The notes beneath the pieces are model-generated. The model saw only the letters and a program-made list of their open reading frames with translations, searched no databases and was not told the DNA's origin. From Thauera phenolivorans (lineage in GTDB: Bacteria; Pseudomonadota; Gammaproteobacteria; Burkholderiales; Rhodocyclaceae), in assembly GCF_001696715.1 (NCBI RefSeq), contig NZ_MBFM01000004.1, forward strand, positions 435,620 to 476,418: 40,799 nt of DNA. Reading direction: 5' to 3'. Made by a program: the position numbers and the translations under genes. Below are positions 8,077 through 20,554 of this stretch, one piece after another. Positions within the stretch are counted from its first letter, which is position 1. Each line of letters opens with the position of its first letter.

Positions 8077-9404
8077 GCGCGTCCGCCGTTGCCGCCCCTG
8101 GCGCCCGCCACCGGCTCGAACAGCGCGTCGACGAACTCGCGCGCGCGGAACGGCTGCAGGTCGTCGATGCCCTCGCCGACGCCGATGAAGCGCAGCGGTT
8201 TCGGGCACTGGCGGGCGATCGCCGCCAGCACCCCGCCCTTTGCGGTGCCGTCGAGCTTGGTCACCACCAGCCCGGTGACGCCGATCGCGGCGTCGAAGGC
8301 CTTCACCTGGGCGAGCGCGTTCTGGCCGACGTTGGCGTCGAGCACCAGCAGCACCTCGTGCGGGCCGCTCGGCTCCGCCTTCGCGATCACGCGGCGCACC
8401 TTGGCGATCTCCTCCATCAGATGGAGCTGGGTCGGCAGGCGGCCGGCGGTATCGGCGAGCACGATGTCGATCTTGCGCGCACGGGCGGCGTTGATCGCGT
8501 CGTAGATCACCGCCGCGGCGTCGCCGGTCTCCTGCGCCACCACGGTGACGTCGTTGCGTGCACCCCAGGTCATCAGCTGCTCGCGCGCGGCGGCGCGGAA
8601 GGTGTCGCCGGCGGCGAGCAGCACGCTCTTGCCCTGTGCCTGGAAGTACTTCGCCAGCTTGCCGATCGAGGTCGTCTTTCCGGCCCCGTTCACCCCGGCG
8701 ATCATGATGATGTAGGGCTTGTGCGCGGAGAGCTCGAGCGGCTCCTCGAGCGGTGCGATGATCTTCAGCAGCCCTTCGGCGAGCGCCTGCTGCAGCTGGT
8801 CGGCGGTCTCGAGCCGATCGCGCTTCCAGCGCCGGCGCAACTCGTCGATCAGGTGCTGGGTCGCGTCTACCCCGCAGTCGGCCATCAGCAGCGTGGATTC
8901 GAGTTCCTCGAGCAGGTCCTCGTCGATCTTGCGACGGCCGAACAGGCTGGCGAAACCGCCGCCGATCTGCTGCCGGGTGCGGGCCAGGCCGGCCTTGAGG
9001 CGCTCGCCCCAGGACGGGCGGCGGGCGGGCTCGGGCGCGGCGACCAAGGCAGCCGGCGCCGCCTCGAGCTCCTCGGCCTCGAGCTCCTCGGCTTCGATTG
9101 CTTCGGATTCGATTGCTTCGGATTCGATTGCTTCGGGTTCGGTCGCTTCGGGTTGGAGCTCCGGCACCGTTTCGGCTGCGGGTGCGGGTTCCAGCTGTGC
9201 GGGGGTGGCCGCGGCCGCCGCTTCCGGCACGGACTCGGCGGGCGCCTCCGCGACCGCTTCCGTCGTTTCTGTGGCCGGCGCGGACGCCGGCGGCTCGACT
9301 GCCGCGCCGGACTCCTCCGGCGGCAGCTCGCGCCCTTCCTCGCCCTCGGCGGGCGAGGTTTCGCTCGGCTTGGACTTGCCGAACTTCTTCAGGAAACCAA
9401 ACAT
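8073..9404 (-). CDS. ftsY: Signal recognition particle receptor FtsY
   Basis: 443 residues. A long acidic, Glu/Ala/Pro-rich A domain (about 10-125) is followed by the helical N domain and the GTPase G domain with G1 GVNGAGKTT (237-245), DTAGR and TKLDG motifs. It docks SRP-ribosome complexes at the inner membrane for co-translational insertion. The A domain contains in-frame tandem repeats EAIES and EAEEL encoded by 15-nt DNA repeats (see 9061-9152). First gene of ftsY-ftsE-ftsX and divergent from the M16 peptidases. Confidence 0.97.
   Translation of the reverse strand: MFGFLKKFGKSKPSETSPAEGEEGRELPPEESGAAVEPPASAPATETTEAVAEAPAESVPEAAAAATPAQLEPAPAAETVPELQPEATEPEAIESEAIESEAIEAEELEAEELEAAPAALVAAPEPARRPSWGERLKAGLARTRQQIGGGFASLFGRRKIDEDLLEELESTLLMADCGVDATQHLIDELRRRWKRDRLETADQLQQALAEGLLKIIAPLEEPLELSAHKPYIIMIAGVNGAGKTTSIGKLAKYFQAQGKSVLLAAGDTFRAAAREQLMTWGARNDVTVVAQETGDAAAVIYDAINAARARKIDIVLADTAGRLPTQLHLMEEIAKVRRVIAKAEPSGPHEVLLVLDANVGQNALAQVKAFDAAIGVTGLVVTKLDGTAKGGVLAAIARQCPKPLRFIGVGEGIDDLQPFRAREFVDALFEPVAGARGGNGGRA
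9061..9152 (-). repeat. Two adjacent 15-nt tandem repeats inside ftsY
   Basis: Bases 9061-9075 and 9076-9090 are identical 15-mers (encoding EAEEL twice). From 9093 a second 15-nt unit, TTCGATTGCTTCGGA on the plus strand, occurs at 9093 and 9108 exactly, at 9123 with one change and at 9138 with three. The period is a multiple of three, so copy-number change would lengthen or shorten the acidic A domain without a frameshift. Confidence 0.9.
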
Positions 9405-9570
9405 TCGGGGCTCGGGTCAGAAAGATTCGTTTTGCGGATCGCGCGGCGGCAGTGTCGTCGTGGGCGAGCGCATCACGATCACGTTAAGATGCGCCGCCTG
9501 ACGGTCGCCGGCACGGCGCTGCCGACCGCAGCGGAATGACCGCGGATTCTATCAGATGCAGGACCTGCCA

Positions 9571-10950
9571 ATGCTTCGCTCCTCCCTCCGTCGCACCCTC
9601 CGCAACGCACTCCTGGGCGGCGCCGCCACGATCGCGCTCGCCACCGGTGCGCACGCCAATCCCTACGAGACCACCCTCGCCAACGGCATGAAGGTGATCG
9701 TCAAGGAAGACCGCCGTGCGCCCTCGGCGGTGCACATGGTGTGGTACCGCAGCGGCGCGATGGACGAGCCCGATGGCGTGTCCGGCGTGGCCCACGTACT
9801 CGAGCACATGATGTTCAAGGGCACCGCCGAGGTCGGCCCGGGCGAGTTCAACCGCCGCGTCGCCGCGGTGGGCGGGCGCGACAACGCCTTCACCAGCCGC
9901 GACTACACCGCTTACTTCCAGCAGGTGCCGCCCGCGCGGCTCGGCGAGATGATGGCGCTCGAGGCCGACCGCATGAAGAACCTGGTCATCACCGACGAGG
10001 AGTTCGCGCGCGAGCTCGAGGTGGTCAAGGAGGAGCGCCGCCTGCGCACCGACGACAAGCCGCGCGCCCTGGTCTACGAGCAGCTGATGGCCACCGCCTT
10101 CCAGTCCCACCCCTACCGCCGCCCGGTGATCGGCTGGATGCCCGACCTCGAGGGCATGCGCAGCGAGGATGCACGCACCTGGTACCGACGCTGGTACGCG
10201 CCCAACAATGCCTACCTGGTGGTGGTCGGCGATGTCGACCACGAGGCGGTGTTCCGCGACGCCGCCCGCCACTACGGCACGCTCGAGGCCGCCGACCTGC
10301 CGGCGCGGCGGATTCCCGCCGAGCCGCAGCAGCGCGGTCCGCGCCACACCGTGGTGAAGGGCCCGGCCGAGCTGCCCTACCTGGCGATGGCCTGGCAGGT
10401 GCCCGCCCTGCGCGAGCCGGTGGGCGACCGCGACGCCTACGCGCTGCAGGTGCTCGCCGCCATCCTCGACGGCTACGACGGCGCCCGCCTCACGCGCCGC
10501 CTGGTGCGCGACAGCCGCATCGCGGTGTCCGCCGGTGCCGGCTACGACGACACGGGGCGCGGCCCCTCGCTGTTCTACCTCGACGGCGTGCCCGCCCCCG
10601 GGCAGACCGTCGAAGCCCTGCAGCAGGCGCTGCGCGGCGAGCTGCAGCGCATCGCCGACGAAGGCGTGAGCGAGGTCGAACTCGCCCGGGTCAAGACCCA
10701 GGCGGTCGCGAGCCAGGTTTACAAGCGCGACTCCCTGATGGGCCAGGCGATGGAGATCGGCCGCCTCGAGGCGGCCGGCCTGTCCTGGCGCGACGAGGAC
10801 ACCCTGCTCGCCGGCCTGCGCGCGGTCAGTGCAGCCGAAGTGCAGGCGGTCGCGCAGCGCTACTTCGGCGACGACGACCTCACCGTCGCCCGCCTCGACC
10901 CCCAGTCGCTGCCGCCGCAACGCAGCGCCGCCCGCGCTCTGCCGCACTGA
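9571..10950 (+). CDS. M16 family zinc peptidase, active subunit
   Basis: 459 residues from the chosen start. A signal peptide (MLRSSLRR, hydrophobic core, cleavage near GAHA-NP) precedes a pitrilysin-like fold with the inverted zinc motif HVLEH (H75, E78, H79) and the downstream acidic ligand in VVKEER (E153/E154). Family members degrade peptides in the periplasm. An in-frame ATG at 9556 would add five residues; 9571 is preferred because GGA lies 7 nt upstream and the signal peptide then begins with Met-Leu-Arg. The next gene encodes a related protein without the zinc motif, so the two probably form a heterodimer of active and inactive subunits, as known for small M16B peptidases. Confidence 0.88.
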   Translation: MLRSSLRRTLRNALLGGAATIALATGAHANPYETTLANGMKVIVKEDRRAPSAVHMVWYRSGAMDEPDGVSGVAHVLEHMMFKGTAEVGPGEFNRRVAAVGGRDNAFTSRDYTAYFQQVPPARLGEMMALEADRMKNLVITDEEFARELEVVKEERRLRTDDKPRALVYEQLMATAFQSHPYRRPVIGWMPDLEGMRSEDARTWYRRWYAPNNAYLVVVGDVDHEAVFRDAARHYGTLEAADLPARRIPAEPQQRGPRHTVVKGPAELPYLAMAWQVPALREPVGDRDAYALQVLAAILDGYDGARLTRRLVRDSRIAVSAGAGYDDTGRGPSLFYLDGVPAPGQTVEALQQALRGELQRIADEGVSEVELARVKTQAVASQVYKRDSLMGQAMEIGRLEAAGLSWRDEDTLLAGLRAVSAAEVQAVAQRYFGDDDLTVARLDPQSLPPQRSAARALPH

Positions 10951-10985
10951 ATGCGGCTTCGCCCGCCACTCCAGCCGAGATCCCG

Positions 10986-13707
<2,722 letters not shown>

Positions 13708-13718
13708 CGTGGCCGATG

Positions 13719-13745
13719 AGACGGCACGGCGTTGCCGTGCCGTCT
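13719..13745 (+). terminator. Hairpin after the ferredoxin gene
   Basis: A perfect 12-bp inverted repeat (AGACGGCACGGC, 3-nt loop, complement) begins 11 nt after the ferredoxin stop. There is no T-tract, so it is either a weak terminator or an mRNA 3'-end stabiliser. Confidence 0.5.
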
Positions 13746-13754
13746 GCGCGAAAG

Positions 13755-13788
13755 ACGAGGGGGCGGGCCGCACGGCGCGCCCCCTCGT
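13755..13788 (-). terminator. Hairpin between convergent ferredoxin and mutM genes
   Basis: A perfect 11-bp stem ACGAGGGGGCG / CGCCCCCTCGT with a 12-nt loop. Read leftward after mutM it is followed by CTTTCG, a poor U-tract. With the hairpin at 13719 it probably insulates the two convergent units. Confidence 0.5.
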
Positions 13789-13814
13789 GCTTTGTGGCCC
13801 CGTCCACCGCGACC

Positions 13815-14651
13815 TCAGACCGCCGGCCGCGCGCCACGCCGGCGCTGGCAGTGCGGGCAGAAATAGGTCGCGCGCTGGGCGCTGACGATGCGCCGGATCG
13901 GCCCGCCGCACACGCGGCAGGACGCCCCGTCGCGCCCGTAGACGTAGTACTGCTGCTGGAAATAGCCCGGCTTGCCGTCGCCGCCGACGAAGTCGCGCAG
14001 CGTGCTGCCGCCGGCCTCGATCGCGGCGGCGAGGGTCTCGCGCACCGCGTTCACGAGCCGGGCGCAACGCGCCGGACCGAGCGTGCCGGCGGCCTCGAGC
14101 GGATGAATGCGCGCCCGGAACAGGCTCTCCGACGCGTAGATGTTGCCCACGCCGACCACGCGCGCGCTGTCCATCAGCACGTGCTTGATCGGGGCGCGCG
14201 AGCCGCGGCTGACGCGGTGCAGCCAGCCGGCGTCGAAAGCCGCTTCGAGCGGCTCGGGTCCGAGCCGCGCGAGCAGCGGATGGACGTCCGCCGCCCCCGT
14301 CTGCCACAGCACGAGGCCGAAGCGGCGCGGGTCGCGCAGGCGCAGCGCCTGCTCGCCGAAGACGAAATCCACGTGGTCGTGAGTCCCTGGCGGCTCGGTC
14401 GCCGGCACCACCCGCAGGCTGCCCGACATGCCGAGATGCACGATCACCGACCCCTCACCGAAGTCGAGCAGCAGGTACTTCGCCCGCCGCCACACGCGGA
14501 CGAGCCGGTGCCCCTCGATGCGCGCTGCCAGGTCCGCCGGCACAGGCTGGCGCAGGCGGGGATTGCGCACCACCAGCCGGGTCAGGATGCGGCCCTCGGC
14601 GTGCGGCTGCACGCCGCGGCGGGTGGTCTCGACTTCGGGCAGTTCGGGCAT
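13815..14651 (-). CDS. mutM: Formamidopyrimidine-DNA glycosylase
   Basis: 278 residues. The catalytic N-terminus PELPEVET exposes P2 and E3 after Met removal, K58 lies in RRAKYLLLDF, and the C-terminal zinc finger is C245-x2-C248...C265-x2-C268 with the DNA-contacting R260. It excises 8-oxoguanine and formamidopyrimidines and nicks the abasic site (bifunctional glycosylase/lyase). It is divergent from the TPR-protein gene, with 197 nt between the starts that contain no clear promoter hexamers. Confidence 0.97.
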   Translation of the reverse strand: MPELPEVETTRRGVQPHAEGRILTRLVVRNPRLRQPVPADLAARIEGHRLVRVWRRAKYLLLDFGEGSVIVHLGMSGSLRVVPATEPPGTHDHVDFVFGEQALRLRDPRRFGLVLWQTGAADVHPLLARLGPEPLEAAFDAGWLHRVSRGSRAPIKHVLMDSARVVGVGNIYASESLFRARIHPLEAAGTLGPARCARLVNAVRETLAAAIEAGGSTLRDFVGGDGKPGYFQQQYYVYGRDGASCRVCGGPIRRIVSAQRATYFCPHCQRRRGARPAV

Positions 14652-14848
14652 CGCGATCCTTCCATTGGGACAAGCATTCGTACAGCGTCATGGCAGGACG
14701 GGCGGCTCGCTTGCTCATGCCCGGCCAATCTGCATACCATGAGGCGAACCGAATTCTAGATCAGCCCTCCAACACGGACAGCGCACGCCGGGCTCGCCCG
14801 CCGGCAGCAGCCACTTCCGCAGCGCGGACTCCGCCGGACCCCTCGACG

Positions 14849-16555
14849 ATGATGACCTCTCTCGCACGCTTCGCCCGCCGCGCCAGCTTCGCCGCCGCGC
14901 TCTGCCTCGGTGCCGGCCTCGCCGGCGCCGCCAATTCCGACGCGACGGAGGCGCTGCCAGGCCAGGAGTTGAGCGGACGCACGCTCTACCAGTTCCTGCT
15001 CGCCGAGATCGCCGGCGCGCGCGGCGAGGTCGCCCTGTCGGCCCAGCTCTATCTCGAGCTGGCGCGCAGCACCCGCGACCCGCGCATCGCGCGGCGTGCC
15101 GCGGAAATCGCGCTCTATTCACGCAACATCGACGTCGCGGTGGCGGCCGCGCGGCTATGGGTCGAGGTCGAGCCCGACTCGGACGACGCCCGTCGACTGC
15201 TCGCGAGCATGACCGAAGACCGCGCCGGCCGGCTCGACGAGATCCAGATGCAGCTCGCGCGCGCCCTCGCCCAGAACCCGGGCCGGCTGGCGCAAAACCT
15301 GATGGGCCTCAATCGCACGCTGGCCCGCATCGAGGACAGGCAGGTGGTGAACGCGGTGATCATGCGCCTGACCGAACCCTATCTCGACCTGCCCGAGGCG
15401 CACTTCGCCCGCGCCCAGGCCGCGATCATGGCGCAGGAGGCGATGGAGTCGATGGCCTCGCTCGAGAAGGCGCTCGAGTTGCGTCCCGGCTGGGAGCCGG
15501 CGGTGCTGCTCAAGGCCCAGGTGCTGCAGCACGCCGGCGCCGGCGAGGAAGCGGTGAAGCTGCTGGAAACCGAGGCCGCGGCGCACCCGGACAACCGTGT
15601 GCTGCAACAGGCCTATGGTCGCGCCCTGATCGGTGCCAAGCGCCTCGAAGACGCCCGCATCGTGTTTCGCGGCCTGCTCGAGACGGGCCCGGAGGACGCC
15701 GACCTGCTGTATGTGAATGCCCTGCTGTCGATGCAGCTCGACGAGCCCGAAGCCGCCGAGCCGATGTTCGAGCGCGCGCTCGCCGCCGGCCATCCCGAGG
15801 CGGACGCGATCCGGCTGCAGCTCGGCCAGCTCGCCGACACCCGCCGCGAAGGCGAGAAGGCGCGCCGCTGGTACGCCCAGGTCGGCGACGGGCCGCGCCG
15901 CGCGGAGGCGGTGATCCGCACCGCGCAGAGCCTCGCCGCGGAGAACCGCCTCGCCGACGCGCGCAGCCTGCTGCAGAGCGAGGCCGGCGACGAGGCCGAG
16001 CTGCGACGCTACACGCTCGCCGAGGTGCAGCTGCTGCGCGAGGCCAACGACACCGCCGAAGCCCTGCGCGTGGTCGAGAAAGCCCTGCGTGCGGCGCCCG
16101 ACGATGTGAACTTCCTCTACGAATCGGCAATGCTCGCCGAGCGCCTGGACCGCCTCGACACCATGGAGGAGCGTCTGCGCCGGGTCATCGAACTCGACCC
16201 CGAGCATGCCCACGCCTACAACGCCCTCGGCTACTCGCTCGCCGACCGCGGCCTGCGTCTCGAGGAGGCCCAGGCGCTGATCGAGCAGGCGATCGAGCTC
16301 TCGCCCGACGATCCCTTCATCCTCGACAGCCTCGGCTGGGTGCGCTTCCGCCGCGGCGACGCGGCAGGCGCGCTCGCCGACCTGGAGCGCGCCTACGACA
16401 TCCGCCCCGACGCCGAGATCGCCGCCCACCTCGGCGAGGTGCTGTGGGCGCTCGGGCGCCGCGACGACGCCGACCGCATCTTCAATGCCGCGCTCGCCCG
16501 CACTGCCGACAACGACCTGCTCAACCGGACCATAACGAGGCTGCGCGGACGATGA
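14849..16555 (+). CDS. TPR-repeat protein, exported
   Basis: 568 residues. The first 28 residues ([29 protein letters not shown], given here as a basic start, a hydrophobic core and AGA cleavage) look like a signal peptide, placing the protein in the periplasm or at the outer membrane. Most of the rest is tetratricopeptide repeats, clearest between about 200-330 and 390-560 (for example [19 protein letters not shown] and [18 protein letters not shown]). Such proteins are scaffolds; no partner is evident. It overlaps lolB by 4 nt, a conserved pairing in betaproteobacteria that suggests an envelope role. The ATG at 14849 is one codon before a second ATG; the open frame upstream is not typical coding sequence. 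Confidence 0.85.
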   Translation: MMTSLARFARRASFAAALCLGAGLAGAANSDATEALPGQELSGRTLYQFLLAEIAGARGEVALSAQLYLELARSTRDPRIARRAAEIALYSRNIDVAVAAARLWVEVEPDSDDARRLLASMTEDRAGRLDEIQMQLARALAQNPGRLAQNLMGLNRTLARIEDRQVVNAVIMRLTEPYLDLPEAHFARAQAAIMAQEAMESMASLEKALELRPGWEPAVLLKAQVLQHAGAGEEAVKLLETEAAAHPDNRVLQQAYGRALIGAKRLEDARIVFRGLLETGPEDADLLYVNALLSMQLDEPEAAEPMFERALAAGHPEADAIRLQLGQLADTRREGEKARRWYAQVGDGPRRAEAVIRTAQSLAAENRLADARSLLQSEAGDEAELRRYTLAEVQLLREANDTAEALRVVEKALRAAPDDVNFLYESAMLAERLDRLDTMEERLRRVIELDPEHAHAYNALGYSLADRGLRLEEAQALIEQAIELSPDDPFILDSLGWVRFRRGDAAGALADLERAYDIRPDAEIAAHLGEVLWALGRRDDADRIFNAALARTADNDLLNRTITRLRGR

Positions 16556-17148
16556 AGCCGCGCCCCCCCCGCCGCGGGCGGCACATCCTGCTCGCCGCCG
16601 GTGCGCTCGCCATGCTGCTGGCCGGCTGTGCGCCGCTGACGCGGGCGCCCATGCTCGCCCCCGCGTCGCGCAGCGCGGCGAGCGCCTTCCTGCTCGAGGG
16701 CCGCATCTCCGCCACCGACGGCACCCGCGCCGCCAGCGGCAGGATCGAATGGCGGCACGCGCCCGGGGGCGACCGCTGGACCGCCTACAGCCCCCTCGGC
16801 CAGATCGCCGCGCGCCTGGAGAGCGACGCCGATGGCGCGCGGCTGCTGTCGGCCGACGGCAGCGTGCTCGAGGCCGACAGTGCCCAGACCCTGCTGCCCC
16901 AGGTGATCGGCGTCGAGGTCCCGGTCGACAGGCTCGCGCTTTGGGTGCAGGCGGTACCCGCCGACGGCGCCGAAGTGCGCCATACCGACGCCCGAGGCCG
17001 GCCCGGCCTGGTGATCGACCAGGGCTGGCGCATCGACTACCACGCCTATGCCGGCCCCGACGGCGACGCCGCGCCCGCCCGCCTCGACGTCTCCCGCGGC
17101 GACGCCCGCATCCGCCTCGTGATCGACCAATGGACCCCCGCCCCCTGA
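16552..17148 (+). CDS. lolB: Outer-membrane lipoprotein insertase LolB
   Basis: 198 residues. A basic start and hydrophobic core lead to the lipobox LLAGC (C26, the lipidated residue). The mature part has the LolB pattern [12 protein letters not shown], then GRIEWRH and [10 protein letters not shown]. It accepts lipoproteins from LolA and inserts them in the outer membrane. It is translationally coupled to the TPR gene upstream and overlaps ispE by 19 nt; lolB-ispE is a classical gene pair. A run of eight C falls in codons 4-7. Confidence 0.92.
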   Translation: MKPRPPRRGRHILLAAGALAMLLAGCAPLTRAPMLAPASRSAASAFLLEGRISATDGTRAASGRIEWRHAPGGDRWTAYSPLGQIAARLESDADGARLLSADGSVLEADSAQTLLPQVIGVEVPVDRLALWVQAVPADGAEVRHTDARGRPGLVIDQGWRIDYHAYAGPDGDAAPARLDVSRGDARIRLVIDQWTPAP

Positions 17149-18002
17149 GCGCCGACGAAGGCCTGCGCCGGCTCGGCGCCTGCCCCGCCCCGGCCAAGCT
17201 GAACCTCTTCCTGCACGTCGTCGGCCGCCGTGCCGATGGCTACCACCTGCTGCAGACCGCGTTCCGCCTGCTCGACTGGGGCGACACGCTCGACTTCGCC
17301 CTGCGCGAGGACGGTCGCATCGTGCGCACCAGCGAGCTGGCCGGCGTGCCCGCCGACAGCGACCTCGTGGTGCGCGCGGCGCGCCTGCTGCAGGAGACCG
17401 GCGGCAGCCGGTTCGGCGCCGACATCGCGGTGCACAAGGTGTTGCCGATGGGCGGCGGTATCGGCGGCGGCAGTTCCGACGCCGCCACCACCCTGATCGC
17501 GCTCAACCACCTGTGGCGCACCGGGCTGTCGCGCATCGAGCTGCAGACGCTCGCGCTGCGGCTCGGCGCCGACGTGCCGGTGTTCGTGTTCGGCCGCGAC
17601 GCCTTCGCCGAGGGCGTCGGCGAACGCCTGCAGCCGCTCGATTTGCCACCGGCCTGGTACGTGGTGGTCGCGCCCGGGGTCAGCATCCCGACTGCGGAAA
17701 TTTTTTCGGCACCGGACTTGACAAGGAACAGCCCGCTCATCAAAATGCCGGACTTCGCAGCAAGCACTACCCGGAATGACTTGCAGGCGGTCGCCTGCAA
17801 ACGCTACCCGGAAGTGGCACAAGCGATCGATTGGCTGGGTCAGCACGCACCGGCCAGGATGACCGGGACAGGAAGTTGCGTGTTCGCGGAGTTCGCCTCC
17901 AGGGACGAAGCCGAACGCATCGCGGCACGATGTCCGGCAGACTGGAAAGCCTGGAGCGCAGCAAGTCTGCCTCGCCATCCGCTGCACGATTGGCTACAAT
18001 AG
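17130..18002 (+). CDS. ispE: 4-diphosphocytidyl-2-C-methyl-D-erythritol kinase
   Basis: 290 residues, GHMP kinase family. K23 in [10 protein letters not shown], the ATP-binding loop [14 protein letters not shown] (107-119) and the catalytic aspartate D148 in LGADVPVFV are present. It phosphorylates CDP-methylerythritol in the non-mevalonate (MEP) isoprenoid pathway. The ATG at 17130 lies inside the end of lolB. The stop TAG overlaps a possible -10 box for the following tRNA gene. Confidence 0.96.
   Translation: MDPRPLSADEGLRRLGACPAPAKLNLFLHVVGRRADGYHLLQTAFRLLDWGDTLDFALREDGRIVRTSELAGVPADSDLVVRAARLLQETGGSRFGADIAVHKVLPMGGGIGGGSSDAATTLIALNHLWRTGLSRIELQTLALRLGADVPVFVFGRDAFAEGVGERLQPLDLPPAWYVVVAPGVSIPTAEIFSAPDLTRNSPLIKMPDFAASTTRNDLQAVACKRYPEVAQAIDWLGQHAPARMTGTGSCVFAEFASRDEAERIAARCPADWKAWSAASLPRHPLHDWLQ
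17995..18000 (+). promoter_or_regulatory. Possible -10 box for tRNA-Gln
   Basis: TACAAT at the very end of ispE is followed by a GC-rich stretch (AGCGGCC), as in discriminators of stringently controlled stable-RNA promoters, and the predicted start is about 47 nt before the tRNA. No good -35 is visible. Confidence 0.35.
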
Positions 18003-18054
18003 CGGCCGATCGCAGCAATCGAACCCGCACCGCTTGCTGGCGATAAAGGTTTCT

Positions 18055-18131
18055 TGGGGAGTCGCCAAGTTGGTCAAGGCACCGGATTTTGATTCCGGCA
18101 TTCGAAGGTTCGAATCCTTCCTCCTCAGCCA
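18055..18131 (+). tRNA. tRNA-Gln (anticodon TTG)
   Basis: 77 nt fold into a complete cloverleaf: acceptor TGGGGAG / CTCCTCA with one G-U pair, D arm GCC...GGC, anticodon stem CCGGA/TCCGG with loop TTTTGAT (anticodon TTG, reading CAA), T arm GAAGG-TTCGAAT-CCTTC, discriminator G and an encoded CCA. It stands between ispE and prs, a location conserved in betaproteobacteria. Confidence 0.97.
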
Positions 18132-18140
18132 TACAACGAA

Positions 18141-18173
18141 GGGCAGGCCGCCGCGCCTGCCCTCGTCGTTTTT
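18141..18173 (+). terminator. Intrinsic terminator between tRNA-Gln and prs
   Basis: GGGCAGGC (18141-18148) pairs with GCCTGCCC (18155-18162) around a 6-nt loop, with TTTTT at 18169-18173. It should end the tRNA transcript, so prs either depends on read-through or on a promoter not recognised here. Confidence 0.8.
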
Positions 18174-18208
18174 GCAGCGATAACTCCCTAGGCATCGGAG
18201 ATTCGGTC

Positions 18209-19159
18209 ATGCCCCACGGCAGCCTGATGGTCTTCACCGGCAACGCCAACCCCAAGCTCGGCGCCGACGTCGCGCGCCGTCTCGGCATTTCCCTCGGCTC
18301 CGCGACCGTAGGCCGCTTCTCCGACGGGGAAGTGAACGTCGAGCTGCTCGAGAACGTTCGCGGCAAGGACGTCTTCGTGCTGCAGCCCACCTGCTCGCCG
18401 ACCAACGAGAACCTGATGGAGCTGCTGATCATGGTCGACGCGCTCAAGCGCGCCTCGGCCGGTCGCATCACCGCAGCCATGCCCTACTTCGGCTACGCGC
18501 GCCAGGACCGCCGTCCGCGCTCGGCGCGCGTGCCGATCACCGCGAAGGTCGTCGCCAACATGCTCCAGGCCGCGGGCGTCCAGCGCCTGCTGACGATGGA
18601 CCTGCACGCCGACCAGATCCAGGGCTTCTTCGACATTCCGGTCGACAACGTGTATGCCGCCCCGGTCCTGCTCGCCGACCTCGACAAGCAGAAATACCCC
18701 GACTTGCTGGTGGTGTCACCCGACGTCGGCGGCGTGGTGCGCGCACGCGCCTTCGCCAAGCGCATGGAGTGCGACCTGGCGATCATCGACAAGCGCCGCC
18801 CGAAGGCCAACGTCTCCGAGGTGATGAACATCATCGGCGAGGTCGAGGGCCGCACCTGCGTGATCATGGACGACATCGTCGACACCGCCGGCACCCTGTG
18901 CAAGGCGGCCAGTGCGCTGAAGGCCAACGGCGCCAAGCGCGTGCTGTCCTACTGCACCCACCCGGTGCTGTCGGGCGCCGCGGTCGCGCGCCTGAACGAC
19001 TCCGAGCTCGACGAGCTGGTCGTCACCGACACGATCCCGTTGCGCGACGACGCCAAAGCCTGCGGTCGCATCCGCCAGGTGTCGGTGTCCTCGCTGCTGG
19101 CCGACACCATCCTCCGCATCAGCAACGAGGAGTCGGTGTCCTCGCTGTTCATGGAATGA
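18209..19159 (+). CDS. prs: Ribose-phosphate pyrophosphokinase
   Basis: 316 residues, the usual length. The family features are FSDGEVNVE near residue 35, the flexible loop [20 protein letters not shown] and the PRPP-binding loop [13 protein letters not shown]. It makes PRPP from ribose 5-phosphate and ATP for nucleotide, His, Trp and NAD synthesis. The ATG at 18209 is preceded by GGAG; an in-frame ATG at 18227 is possible but would cut conserved residues. Confidence 0.97.
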   Translation: MPHGSLMVFTGNANPKLGADVARRLGISLGSATVGRFSDGEVNVELLENVRGKDVFVLQPTCSPTNENLMELLIMVDALKRASAGRITAAMPYFGYARQDRRPRSARVPITAKVVANMLQAAGVQRLLTMDLHADQIQGFFDIPVDNVYAAPVLLADLDKQKYPDLLVVSPDVGGVVRARAFAKRMECDLAIIDKRRPKANVSEVMNIIGEVEGRTCVIMDDIVDTAGTLCKAASALKANGAKRVLSYCTHPVLSGAAVARLNDSELDELVVTDTIPLRDDAKACGRIRQVSVSSLLADTILRISNEESVSSLFME

Positions 19160-19238
19160 GTTTTCGCCCGCGGCCTGCCGCGGGCTCTTTCAGCTTCGCC
19201 TGGTCGCGGGCGGAGCGTCTTCAACTGGAGCAACACAA

Positions 19239-19853
19239 ATGCAAATCGAATTCAAGGCCACGAAGCGCGATGAACAGGGAACGAGTGCGAGCCGCCGCCT
19301 GCGTCGTGCCGGCCGTCTGCCGGGCGTGATCTACGGTGGCGGCAAGGACGCCATCGCCATCACCATGGACCACAACGACCTGTACCACGCGCTGCAGAAG
19401 GAAAGCTTCCACGCTTCCGTGCTGACCGCCGACGTCGATGGCGCGAAAGAAACCGTGGTCGTGCGCGACGCCCAGTGGCACCCGTACAAGCAGCAGGTGC
19501 TGCACATCGACTTCCTGCGCGTCGACGCCGCCCACGAGATCACCCTCAAGGTGCCGCTGCACTTCCTGAACGGCGAAACCAGCCCGGCGGTCAAGCTCGG
19601 CGGCTGCATGATCTCGCACACGGTCAATGAAATCGAAGTGAAGTGCCTGCCGGGCAACCTGCCCGAGTTCCTCGAGGTGAACCTCGCCGACCTCGAGTCG
19701 GGCCAGTCGGTGCACGTCTCCGAGATCCCGCTGCCGTTCGGCGTGAGCCTGGTGACGCATGGCGAAGGCGACCAGGTCATCGCCACCGCGCTGCTGACCA
19801 AGGCCGGCACCGTCGAGGAAGGCGAGGGCGAGGGCGAAGGCGAGACCGCCTGA
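19239..19853 (+). CDS. rplY: Ribosomal protein L25 (general stress protein Ctc type)
   Basis: 204 residues, the long form. The N-terminal 5S rRNA-binding L25 domain (about 1-92, with [20 protein letters not shown], shown here in part) is followed by the Ctc C-terminal beta domain and an acidic Gly-Glu tail of four GE repeats. It binds 5S rRNA at the central protuberance. The ATG follows GGAG, and prs-rplY-pth is a standard gene order. Confidence 0.96.
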   Translation: MQIEFKATKRDEQGTSASRRLRRAGRLPGVIYGGGKDAIAITMDHNDLYHALQKESFHASVLTADVDGAKETVVVRDAQWHPYKQQVLHIDFLRVDAAHEITLKVPLHFLNGETSPAVKLGGCMISHTVNEIEVKCLPGNLPEFLEVNLADLESGQSVHVSEIPLPFGVSLVTHGEGDQVIATALLTKAGTVEEGEGEGEGETA

Positions 19854-19896
19854 GCGCCCGCTCCCGATACGCCCGGATGACAAGGACCGACCCGCG

Positions 19897-20541
19897 ATGA
19901 GCGCCGCCAGCACGCGCCCGCCTCGTCTCGTGGTCGGCCTCGGCAACCCGGGCGCCGAATACTCCGAAACCCGGCACAACGCCGGGTTTTGGTTTTGCGA
20001 GCGGCTCGCCGACGCCCTCGGCGCGCGCTTCTCGCACGAATCGCGCTTTCACGGCCTGGTCGCCAACGCGCGCGAGGCCGGGGTCTGGCTGCTGATGCCG
20101 CAGACCTACATGAACCGCTCCGGCCAAGCGGTGGGCGCCCTGGCGCGCTTCTACCGCATCGAACCATCGGAGATCCTCGTCGTCCATGACGAGCTCGACA
20201 TCCCGCCCGGCCAGCTCCGGCTGAAGTTCGGTGGCGGCCTCGGCGGCCACAACGGCCTCAAGGACACCTCCGCCCACCTCGGCACCAACGACTACTGGCG
20301 CCTGCGCATCGGCATCGGCCATCCCGGCGACCGCAACGAGGTGGTCAACTACGTGCTCAAGCCCGCCCGCCGCGAAGAGCAGTCGCTGATCGACGAAGCG
20401 ATCGACAAGGCGCTCGCGATCTGGCCCCAGCTCAAGCGCGGCGAGCTCAATGCCGCCGCCACCCGGCTCAATGCGCGCCCCGCGCCGCCGAAGCCGCCGC
20501 GCGCGCCGAAGCCCGCGCCGGACGGAGAACCGCGGGCCTGA
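19897..20541 (+). CDS. pth: Peptidyl-tRNA hydrolase
   Basis: 214 residues. The family motifs are VVGLGNPG with N17, the catalytic H27 in TRHNAGF, TYMNRSG and the [10 protein letters not shown] aspartate. It recycles tRNA from drop-off peptidyl-tRNAs. A Pro/Lys/Arg-rich tail of about 20 residues extends beyond the usual end. The stop is only 13 nt from the stop of the convergent Ap4A phosphorylase-like gene. Confidence 0.97.
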   Translation: MSAASTRPPRLVVGLGNPGAEYSETRHNAGFWFCERLADALGARFSHESRFHGLVANAREAGVWLLMPQTYMNRSGQAVGALARFYRIEPSEILVVHDELDIPPGQLRLKFGGGLGGHNGLKDTSAHLGTNDYWRLRIGIGHPGDRNEVVNYVLKPARREEQSLIDEAIDKALAIWPQLKRGELNAAATRLNARPAPPKPPRAPKPAPDGEPRA

Positions 20542-20554
20542 TCCGCCCGCCGGC

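Noticed and set aside
16561-16568. Run of eight C near the start of lolB, a possible phase-variation tract.
   Set aside because: LolB is normally essential and the run is explained by Arg/Pro codons; no other sign of slippage control.
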